Origin: Luscinia megarhynchos
Lineage: Eukaryota > Chordata > Aves > Passeriformes > Turdidae
NCBI GenBank assembly: GCA_034336665.1
Contig: CM067576.1
Span: 11,585,385 to 11,649,384, forward strand
Direction: 5' to 3'
DNA length: 64,000 bases
Positions 24,901 through 36,900 of this stretch are shown piece after piece; the stretch's first letter is position 1, and every line of letters starts with the position of its first letter. The position numbers and the translations under genes were made by a program. The notes under the pieces are model-generated. The model was not told the origin of the DNA, did no database searches, and worked only from the letters and a program-made list of their open reading frames with translations.

Positions 24901-27900
24901 CTCTAACAACAAAAATTGTTTAAAAATATTAAATTAATACTTGCAGAACAGAATCAACTGATGGGAGCAGGGTTAGGAACCAAAAATTCAAAATAATAAA
25001 TGAAAATATGGGAGTATAAAGAAGTTTCAAAAAAGAAAAGCAGAGATGTAGGACAGTAAGGAAGAAAAAATGATTTTAAAGTGAAAAGATGGTGAAGGAA
25101 GACAAGAGCTGAGACTTTTACCTGAAAATCCTCAAAATGTCTTTCTTTAACCCAATAAATTGTATCAGTGCTTATATATTTCTGTTCCAACGTCTCCAAC
25201 CCCTGCCCTTTTAAACAAGGAGATAAGAAGTCTGGGCTCATTCTGAAAACTAAAATTTTGTTTCAAATTCTGTACTTGAAATTGGAAGGGGGACAAACTC
25301 GAAATGCCAGCACCCAGATCGTGGCACAGCAGGCAGCTTTATCTCAAAAGTTCTGAATCAGGGTCTCAGTGTTTCCACTCAGTTTGAATCAGGTTTTAGT
25401 CAGGCGCCCTCTGCGGCTGCCAGCCTGGCTCCGAGGGAGCCGCTCGCTCCTGTGGCACAGGCTGGGGCTCAGGGCTCACCTGGGACTGGCTGGGCTCCTT
25501 CTGTCAAGTTATCGCATCTTTGACAAGGCTGTCCCTGCTCAGAAATGTGTGAAAAACGAGGTTCACTTTCCTGGTAAATTTAAAAAGGTTCAATAAAAAA
25601 AAGACAAATAGGAGATAAAGATAGTAAAGCAAAAGGTTCTTACAGCCGGGTGCTTGACATTCAGCCAAGGGCACACAGAAACTCGGAAAGCACTTTGTTA
25701 CATGTTGCATATTCATAGACCTTTATGCATTATTCAAAATCATCCCCCCCCAACCTGTAAATCAACTTTTTTTTGTGATGCCATCCTGTGCCTACTCCCT
25801 GATCAATAGATTCCTTCCCTGGAGTTCTGGTTATTTTCATCCAGATAGGGTAATCCAAGAATGTGAAGAATTTCCTGATTAACTTTCTACCATTCTCTAA
25901 GTTAGCTACATGAACAAAAGCTTTTTACATCACTATGTTGTAGTCCAAGAAAAAATATATTTATCACACTACTACTTCTAAGTTTTGTTAATAACAGAAC
26001 TAAAAGAAACTATATTCATACAGCAAAGTTTTCCAGCATTATGCATATAGCATTCATTTTAATATTTGCAAAAAGCCAATAATATAATGTGTACTTATAA
26101 CATTTGCACAGGGTACGCCCAGGATGACGGCGGCTGGTCCTCGTTTGTGAGTATTTGGGTTATGAAAACCCCCTGGCTCAGGGGGCTGTCTCTTCCTGCA
26201 CTGGCTGCTTTTCCCGGGGGCAGGAAAAAGCAGGAGCAGCAATGATGGGAGTGGCTGCACACAAATTTCCTGACTGAGAAAAGGTTCTCCCCCAGGAATT
26301 CAGAATTGCCTTCTGCCCAGGTCCCCACAGAGCCACACCTGAATTTTAGCATGTTTCGAGCTCTTAAAAGAGGTGTCTAGTAGATGCAAAGTTGCTGTGT
26401 TCTCCAATGGCGAATTCTTGCTATTTTATTCTCTAGAGCCAATTTGTCGAACAGTAATTTTCTTTAAAGCCATTTAGACTGCAGAAGTTTCTCCTGCCTG
26501 TTGGCATAGGAAATGCCTTGACAAAGTCAGTAGGTGAGACACACCCACCTCAGCTGCTGATGCACAGCTTTGTTCATGAAATCTCCGAGGCTGACCGGTG
26601 CTAATGGCTTTTCTCCAAAAACAAAAGGGAGAGGCGTTTTTAGAGGGCACTTGTTGCTAAGTTCACAGGAGATTTGCTGCTATTCTCGGAGCACATGAGA
26701 TAAAAGTAACCACCTACAGAGGGCCTGGGCTCTGTGCCAGGGCAGAGGACTCTGGAAATTCCAGCTGTGGTACCGATGACAAATGGAGTGTTGTTGTTCT
26801 CTCAAGCCTTGGCAGATGTGCAGTGACCACCCTGTCACCTTGTGAGGTGCTGCAAACGAGGCTGGTTTGGGTCGGGAGGACCCAAGACCCAAATCATAGA
26901 CCTCAGTTTTTATGAATAATTTTCAAAAGTTGGGTTGCATGCTGTAGAGGACATGTTAGAAAGCAAGAATGAATATCAGCAGCATCAGCTGCTGCTCCAT
27001 CATGCTCCTAGGAACACTGGCTTGTTTGCTGGTGCCTTGTCTGTTCCCTAAAAACCTTATCTTGACCTTCCACTGCACTCACTGTCATCAAATGATATTT
27101 GTGTCCTTTCTTAAGCTCTTGAGTTCTCCATGCATTAGTGGAACGTTGCCACCTTTCCCTATTTAAACAGATTTTTTTTCCCCTCAAACCGGTTGTACAA
27201 ATTTGGTATTTTCTAGAGTGAAAATTGCCACAGTGAAAGGCCCCAGGCAAACTGCTCTGAAGGGTTTAGTGTTCTTTCCCAGCATCCACTTTTTGTGCTC
27301 ATTTGCCAGGATGATGATGATGACTATGAAAGCCCTGATGAAGACCAGGAAAAGGAAGATGAGGCTGACTATGAATCACCAACAGAGGAGCCTGAGGAAG
27401 CAGAACACGACAGTGATGGCTACGAGCCCCCTCCATCCAATAATGATGAAGCACATCACAATGTCATATTTCCTGCCAAGTCACTTCCAAGCAGCACAGA
27501 TTATATAGGTAATTGCTAAAAATTAACTGCTATTCATCATTTACAAATTAGATTTTCCCATGTTGTCAGCCACATTTTAGGTGGCTGATAATGGAATATA
27601 GAAGGTTTTAACAGCATAGTTCATGAGCAAGATTTAGTGACACAAACTCTGTGAATTTGTGACTTTTGAAGTTACACTTTCTACTTTGGACAAGCTCTGT
27701 TGGAGTAAAGATGAGTTTTGTGTGATGTGTGCATTATTTTGCCTTTGATTTGGCCTGTATGATACACATGTACATGCTGCAGTAGCTTTAGCAGTGCAGC
27801 CTTGGACAGAGCAGGCTGTCACAACAATGGCAAAAAGAGTCTAGTGAAACTTGGGAAAAGAACAATCAGCTGGCCCTGTCATTTTTGTTTTATGTCTGAT

Positions 27901-30900
27901 TCCTCAGCAGCCTGGAGGTGTGGAGTCCATTCAGGTTGGCTGGTGTTTCACACAACTGTCTTGCAGGGAATGAAATAACTCCTGTGGCCAAGAGCCTGGC
28001 AGGGGAGTCACCCCCCCAGGGACAGACCAGCCTGGAACTCCCAGCACAACACGCTGATCCTAAAGCAACTGCCAGTCAAATCCTACAGCAATGTCTTTGT
28101 GATTGATTAACTTCAGTAGCCAGGTTCTTGTAAGGGCTCTTTGGCATAAAGATTGAGTGAGTTTTAAATAACCAAACTTGGTGTAGTTGTTTAGTTTGGG
28201 ATTTTTGTTTTCTTTAGACAGACCTTCAACAACCAGATCACCACATCAGCCTCCACATCAGCCTCCAGTACCACCCCAGCGACCTGGCCCAGCCTCTTTT
28301 GGGGGAAGAAGTGCTACTGTATGTTCCCTCCTTAAAATCTCACCTATTTCCTATCCCAGGACCTTCTTAGGAGTCCAAATGCAGGGCCATTTTTATTCAC
28401 CTAGTGTATGAAGAAGAAGCCATCACAATAGATTTGAACTGTGTTACAAAGTGGCCATTGTTCAAGGAACAATTAAATTTAATGGAAGAAAAAGATTTGA
28501 TATATTTAATTATTTAATTAAATATATTATTTTAGATTTATCAACTATAACTTATTAATTCATATTAATTAATAATATATATAAAATATTTAATTATTTA
28601 ATATTACTTCATTGATTCTTACACTGGAAATATACACCTGCTTGTGAATGCCTCTCCCACATAAATTATATATTTTTAAGAGATGCCTCTGTTATGAAAA
28701 AAAAGTTGTTTTTCCTAGCTATACTTCTAGCAGTTGCCTAACTGGATTAGGACCACATAAAAGTGTAATAGACTGTATAATCAGAACACTGATGACCAAG
28801 ATTTGATTCTTTTCTTTTTCCTGCTGTGGATACTTCAGAACTGAAAGCCCTTGTGCTGCTGACAGCTGGCACTGTAGGTTCAGTGCTTGCCAGAACAGAT
28901 GCTCTAAACCTACCAATGCATACACAAGTAAAAGTTTAGGATGTGGTGGAGGGATTTTGGTGGATGCAGTGTCACAGAGATACAACAGCATTGTTGAAGC
29001 TCCTGTTCCTTTCCTTTGACATTACACCCTCCCTTCCTGAGGAGACATCCCACTGGAGTGTTGGGAGACACAGCAGATGGAGGCAATTCTGCATCCTACA
29101 AACCCCAAAGGGTGTAGTCATGCTTCAGGAGGGTGCCTGGCTCCTGTCCTTCCTGCAGTGAGCAGAGACCTGCTCCTTGTGCTGGGCTGGCAATGGGCAT
29201 GGTGGGGTTAATACAACAGAAAGGTGAAGACACATTTTAACCACTTGTTAAACACTTGTTTTAGCTGCCAGCTTTCCCTCCTCCACCAAGCAACGACTTG
29301 AGTAGAGACAGAAACTTGAAGCCTTTGAAACGTGAGTACAGCTGGTGTTCTCTTTGTCAGGCTTTCCCCACAGACTGTGCAGCTCTTCTCTCTTCTGACT
29401 CTTCTCCCTCAGTTCCACTCTCTTCTAGCACTCACACAGGAATCTGAATTGTTATTTTAAGAAGTAACACCAGTTCTATTCTACACAAGATAAAGATATA
29501 TTGACCTATGGTACAGATCAAGCAAATGATCTTACACAGTTGTTGTGTTTAGCCCCAGCTCCTTCTATAGACAGAAGCACAAAACCCTCTCTGGATCGCC
29601 TTGCTCCCCCATATGAAAGAGAAAGCCCAGGATCAGGTCAGTATTTGCCTACACTAATATCACTGGGGTTGCTTTAATTACTGAAATTCATCAGTTTGTA
29701 TATAATTAATGCAAGAGAACAAGGCTCAACCAAATGTAATCAAAGTAATCTGTTTATGAATAAATGATGTGAGCAGAACTTACAAAAGTGGGAGAGAAAT
29801 TTCCTCTAGAGAACAGCAGCCCTGGGTTAGACAGGTGAACAGAAAGACATTTTGAGAACCCTGTGCAATAAAGGATTGGTGTAAACCTAAGTGATTGAAC
29901 AAGGAAATATTCAGTAGGTTAAAGGAGGAAATCACCTTTGCATACAGAGGTAATGAAACTCTGCATGCACTGCTGTAGGTAATGTGGCAACAGACTTAAA
30001 AGAAGGCTGAGAACTAATAAGACCCAGAAAAAAATGGCATTTCCTTCAGAGCTGAAAACCACATTATACAAAGCATCTCCAGATATGACTCTACAATTTT
30101 ATTTATTATCTAAACTCTTATCTGTTATATAATGACAAAAAAGTATCCAGTAGTTCAAAGCTGAACCTTAGATACTGTGATTGTGACACATACCATGTTG
30201 AAAATGTTTAAATTTCCCTTTAATAAGAGAGTTTACAATTTTACTATCACTTGCAAAGCCAAAATATTTTTCTGGCTTACATTTCAGGATATGAGTTCTT
30301 CAACCTGCAAGAGTAACTTTCAATTTTATTCAAAACTCATTTATTTCATAGGAAGTTTAATTAATTGAGTTCCATTTTTTTCTAAATGTATGCTTTTGCT
30401 GTTTTCAGGGAAGAAGCCAGGCATTCCTGAAAAGGTAAATTTTTTTTGTGATTATTGATAGTTTTTGCCTTTTTTGATAAACTTACACATTATCTTAACT
30501 ATTCCTTGTTGTTTTACAGCCTCTGGTTTCACAACTAAGGTAAGAGTTCATCCACTGCAAATGATCCTCTCATTGCCAGTATTCCCCAGTTTTTTCTTAA
30601 TAAGCAAGTTTTTGCCATTATTTCATCATCTCATTCCTGCTTTAGATCCCTGGGAGAGCAGTTAGCAATGATGCCAAAACCTCCTGTCCCACCAAGTGAC
30701 AGATATGAAAGAGGCAATCCACCTCCTCTAAGGAAACAAAGCCCTGGGAAGTAAGTGCTCATTTAATTGAAATTCAATAAAGGAGAAATGAAATTTCACA
30801 AAAATATGGACAAGCATGTAGGTATGCTTGCTGTAAATCAGACAGTGATGGTCTGATTTACTGGCACTGCATGACAGCAGGGTCTGTGCCTATCAAAGTT

Positions 30901-33900
30901 TTGGGTTATTAATATGCACAGGATGTGCTTGAAGCTGCAGGAAGGTGTGAATGCAGAAAAACTCTCTCCAGTCATATCTGAATGAGCCCTTATGTGGGGC
31001 ATGACTCACTTCCAAGTCGTACAAAGATATATATGATCCACGTTTTCTCCACCAGAGCAAGTTCTTGCCCCAGGGAACATTCTTACATGAGTTCTATTGC
31101 TGTTGTTTTAGGCTGTTAGAAAAGGAAAGCTTTACTTTCATCCCATTGATTTTGTTAGCTTGCAAAACTCCTTCTTAACAGCCAGCAGCATTTTCCAGCA
31201 GAACTGGACCATTTCCCAGCTTTTTCTAGACAAATTGGGGCTGGACAGTGACAGAATGTAAAACAAGAGAAGAAATAATTGAGATCTGTTAATCAGCCAG
31301 GATAATTTATCAGAGAAACAAAGCCTGATATCCTTATGATGTGCTCCAGCAGTGTTGTCAAATATTATAAATGACTTCAGGACTTGAAGACTAATGTTTC
31401 ATCACTGTACAAACTTGTTTTAAGCTCTAATCTTGCAGTCAATTCATCTGACATTTTCCTTATTGATAAAATCAAGATGGGCTAAGGACTACAATAATGC
31501 CTTAGATTATGGCTGAAAATTAGAATCTTAGATGTTTTTATGAGGAAAAGGTGTTTCTGCATCCATTGATCTCTAAAACTTACTATAAATTCATGTTCTG
31601 GTTGAAAATATGGTCTCATGCACACAAAGTGAATGAGTATTATTCCACCTGTGATGAGTGTTTTGTTTTCATTTCAGGCAGACTTGGCCACCACACAAGA
31701 AAAATGAAGTAAGTATAGTCTCAAAGCATATATTTAAAAGTATAAGGGTTACAGTAAAACTAAGTACCTGTATAAACTAATAATGCTGGGAAAGGTAAAC
31801 TTGTTTCTTTTATAAATCGTAAGGAATACTCATGAATCCTTCATAGCACATGGGGTGTTTTTAAACAGTTCTTCTGTGTCAGTCTCAGTTCCCTGAGAAC
31901 TTTGTCTTGGATAACAGGAAGAGTAAGGCCAGAGTTTCTTCTATGACATGAGAGAAGTGGTTTTGCTTAAAGAAGAGCTTAAGCTGACCTAAAAGTTTCA
32001 CTTTCAGAAAACTCTGAGAGTCTACGCTTGAAGGAATAAGGAAAGTTGCCATCTCCTGAGAGTTTCTGACTATTTTAGGTTAAGATGCGTTATGGGACAT
32101 CCACCACAAATCTTGTTTGTAAATAATAGCTGTGCTTTAATGTGAAAACTTTGAAAATTATTTGATGTTGATGAAGACAAAACACCCAACATTTTAGAGG
32201 GAAGTGACAGTGTAGGTATTAGGAGTCTTTGTATACTCAAAACTCACCAATGTCCAGATTTTGTTTTGTAAAACATTCCTAAAAACTATGCTATAATATG
32301 TTGCTAATTTTTTTTCCTTTTTTTTCGGCTCCCAGGAAGAAGAAGACAGTAAGTATTTCTACAGTGGTTTTTCAAACTTGAAATATTTCTTTGTCTTAGT
32401 TCTAAAGAAGAAAAAAGTAAAAAGGAAATTATTTCAGAATTATTTCCTTAGGGCCATTTCTAAAGTCAGGTGGTACCTTGATAGGCTGTAGAATTTTTAT
32501 AAAGTGCCTCATGCAGATGTATATATCAAAGCCACAAACCCCCAGGAAATCAATAGCTAATAGCTTCCTTCAGTCAGCCAGTTACCAGCCAGCAGGATTT
32601 CTTATTTTGAAATACAATCCATTAGAGTGATTTGTGTTCTGCACACAGCATCAAACAGCTGGAAACAGAAACCTTGTGTCTCCCAGTCCTCATCAAACCC
32701 TGCTGGCACCAGGCTCTGTGCAATGTTAGTCACTTTTATGAACAGAAGCAGAACTTCTTCCATGTACCAGCAGTGTTTATAAATTACTGCAGAATGCTGA
32801 TTTCTGAAATTAAGTTGGTAAAGTGACTCCAGAACAGAAACAGGACAACTGGCCAAGCCTCTATGAATTATCACTGCCCCTAAGCCTCCATAAAGAATAA
32901 GTTATTTAAACTGTGCACAGCACAGCCAACCTGTTCCACTCTTACTGCTAGTTCAGGACTGAGGACACTGCAGAAAGAAAATGTTTTATTTCATGCTGGG
33001 AGAAATCTCAGAATGATGTTCAAAAATGTGATACCAAATCTGCTACTTAGAAGCAACGTGACAGAAAACATGTACCACCTTCAGCTCTGCTGCTGTTAAG
33101 GTACTGAATTGTGGCTTATCCAAAACAGAAGTTAGAAAATTTAAATGCTGCTAAAGTTCCAGTTTATTTTAAAGTTTTAATACCTACTTTTAAGTTCTCA
33201 GCTGATCATATGAGTTTCCAATCTGTAACTAACACATCAAGGACTGTTTATTGCATTGTCTTTATCTAATTAAACAGCAGTAAGGTGACAGAATTTCTTC
33301 CTTCTACTTCATTTAAGAATACTCCTGTAGGATTTAAGTTTCCTTTTCTTTCTCTCCACAGCTGCCCTCCAAAGACCAGTCCCACAGATGTCTTTGCCCC
33401 CATGCAGCTCCAATGCATTCCCACCCAAATCTGTCAAGCCTCCACCTAAGCCAGGATTCAACAGCATTCCTGCTCCAGAAAGGTTTGTTTCACCATTGTT
33501 GGTCATTCCTTTTGTGTCTCAATTTCTTGGTAGTTCATTACTGAGATTGTGCCCTTGCCTCTACAAAATGCTGGTTAGTGTTGTTGCTACTATCCAGGAG
33601 AACCCTTTATGGAATTGAAGCTCTATATCAGTGGAGCAGAGAGTGCACATCAGGCACACCAAGAAAAAAACATGAACCTCTGTTTTATGGCAAGGAAGTT
33701 TTTTAAACTGGTTCCTTGGAGTAGCTACTTAAAACAGAGGCTAGACAAACTTAAGAGAATAAAAGCAGTTATTTATTGAAGGCCTTCAGAAGGTGCACCT
33801 TGGGCAGTCAAAAGCCTCTGAGGGGCTACACCCCAGATGGACAATGGTTGTGGATTTTTCAGACAATTAAAAGTTTGTGTGTACATATCAGGGGTTTATT

Positions 33901-36900
33901 CTCCAATTACAGTTTCAGGTAATGAAGTAATTTACTGCAGGTTTGCCTCCCCCAAGTCACTGTTGTTTGCATCTCTCAGGGCCTGGGACAGTGAGGTTTC
34001 CTTGAGTTTCAGGCCTAGAGAGGAATTGTTTTGTCTGAATGAAATGGGAGAACAGGAGCTGACAGGCTGTGGAGTTTTAGAGTTATACACTAAAGCAGTA
34101 CAGGGTCTGAAATCCTAAGGCATCAGGACCCTACATGGTACAAGGCTTCCATGCTCGAGACACCTCTCCCATTGCTTGCAGGATCCATAAGAGTGACCAG
34201 TCCTTTTGGGAAGGGATCACCTCCTACAAAACCAGGCAGGATTCAGGACAAAGGGTCCTGCACACTCTAGGAGCTTAAGTGTTAGAGCTGCAACTCCTCA
34301 CACTTCAAAACTGAAAAACCCCACAAGCCTAATTGTCTGGAGTTGAATCTGAAAGAATTTCACCTCCCTTTTACTAAATTTTACTCTAATGGTCGATAAT
34401 TCCTATTTAAAATTGTGAAACTTGCTGCAATTTTTTTTCCCAGATTCAACTTACAAATATTTGGTTGCTATGACTTCATGTGCTTGACAGAAGAGCCCCT
34501 AACTAAATTTTGATTTCTGATGTACCATGTAACTTAGACTTAGACTTTGATGACTTACAGTGGGCTCCTTGAGTCCATGTCTGATGCACATTTTCTAATC
34601 TCTGTATTTTTTTAATGGCTCTTTGATGAATTCCTTACATTTACCATCATCCTCTGAAACTGCTGACAGCCAAGCAAAACAAATATTGCAGTAGCAATTG
34701 CAAGGTCAAATGCAAATTGGACCATTTCTATGATGAACACTTCTGCTTATATTCAAAGAGCATTGCCAAATTTTGCTGTAGCAGAGGCTGCTGGTTTGAC
34801 TGATTCTCTCCCATAAATCAAGCCATGATAGGGTGTTTTTGTTGTGCAAACAAAATTAGCATATTTATCTCAGAGCCTTTTCAACAGCTCGTTTAAGCAG
34901 AAGAGAAATATGAACAGTAAAGGAAAGGAGTGCAGCCCATTTGTTCTCAATTAGGTGAAGAAACAAAAAATAATAACAAAAATTGAAGAGTGAGGCTCCA
35001 TTTTGAGCAGTTTTGGATGTGGGTTGAGGCTGACAGAGATCTCTGGATGTCTCCTGGTCCCACCTCCTGCCCAAGCAAGGTCACCTTGAACAGGCTGCCT
35101 GACACCACGTCCAGATGGCATTTGAATGTCTTCAAGGAAAGAGAGATTCCACAACGTTCCTGGCAGCCTGCTCCAGTGCTTCATTGCCCTCACATTAAAA
35201 ACTGTTTCCTGATGTTCAGAGGGAACCTCTGGTTTGTCACTGAGCACCAGTGAAAAGAGCCTGGCTCTCCCTTCAGATATTTATGTGCTTGAAAAGATTT
35301 CTCCTGAGGCTTCTCAGCTCCCAGCTCCCTCAGCCTTTCCTCCTGTGGGAGATGCCCCTGTCCCTGATGTTGCTGGCTCTCCTCAGCTTGCAACAGAAAA
35401 GTGAAGCTCTGTTTTTAGCTATAATGCTACAGAAACCAAAAGGAAAATAACTCTGTAAGTGGAACCCAGCTGCGAGAAAGGTCTGGTGAGCAGCTCCCTG
35501 TGCTTCCTGCTCTGGAAGAAGGACAGAGTAATTCCCTGTGGAAACTGCACAGGCTGAAGGACTTTCCTGCATTGATCCTGGTACAGAAGTCTTGGTGGCC
35601 TGTACTGATTATCTTATTCCCAGATACTGAGCTCCAGCTAAACTTAAAGGTGGATCCACTTACACAAAAAGAAAGAAAGAAGAACAAAAAGAAGAAAAGA
35701 GAAGGCTCTCCTCACCCTGCACTGGTCTCAAGGGACTCTCACATTCTGTAAAACAGGCACACAGTCACATCAGGTGATGAGAGCAGAGAAATGTTGTAAA
35801 GAAATGTTGTAATTATACTGACTGCTCTATTTTTTTTTTTTTAAACAGTGCTAGAAACCTGTCTTCAGCTGGCTCTCTGAAACCACCACGTTTCCATTCA
35901 GGTTTGTATCTTGCACTCTTACTTTTTTTTTCTTTTTTAAGTAAATGAAAGTTGAAAGTTAGTTACAGTGCAGTCAATATAATATATTTTTTTTCTATGG
36001 ATATTTCTACCTGGACTGTGAACAGAAAACTGTCAAGCTCCTGAAAGGCATCTTGTGTACCTTAGTCTGAATCAAACATTTTTGGCTTTTTTTCCCCCCT
36101 ATGACGTTTGGGCTTACTGCCTAGTTAAACCAGTGTCAAAATTTCATATAACCATCCTTTTCTGTACAGTACAGAGAGCTGAGCAATGGAAATCACTGTG
36201 GTATACTCCCCAAAAAGGTTAGCAAATGCTTTTCATGTGAAATATGCTCCATATTTATCTTGTGAGGAAAAAAAAAATAAAGTAAACTTAAACATCAATT
36301 GCTTTACAAGTAATTTTTTGCACATGGTAACAGATGTCAGTGTCCTACAGTGAAATTTTTTACTTTCTAATTGCTGAGAAGGTAAGGATTGCAAAGAGAC
36401 AATCTTACTTTTGTCTCTAAAGAAACCAAGATGCTCTCAAGTGGAGTAAATGTGGTACAGAAAATGATAAAATGCCACCTCTATTTCAAATTCATCTGTT
36501 CTTATGGAAACTGAACCACAAAAGCTCAGTAAAAAGTCCCTGTGCACCAAGGATGGAATTGTGTAAAGAACCTGGTTCTCACAGAGAAGCCTAAATCTGA
36601 TTTCAAATAAATTCTAAATGTCTCAGTACCTGGGTGATACAAATACTTCATGCTTCATAAAATGAAGATCCTACACCCTGGGAGCACAGATGAAATTGTT
36701 TTCCTGGTTTTAGCATTGTTTTTGTACTTTTGTATCTCTGAAGGCAGCAACAGCAGATCTCCTTCAAGAGGCCCAGCTGACATGAGACCTCCATTGCCCA
36801 TTCCTAGCAGACAGACTGTTCACCAGACAAACATGCAGGAAGATGAGGTACAAAACATGAACCATAACTGTAAAGACAGCAAGTTTCCTGGTTTTAGAGA

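Larger units (their letters stand above)
24882..26111 (+). other. LCP2 intron 5 with a minus-oriented LTR
   Basis: A 1.2-kb intron largely occupied by retroviral LTR-like sequence (25548 to about 25990) and GC-richer sequence beside it (25370-25547). Confidence 0.6.
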
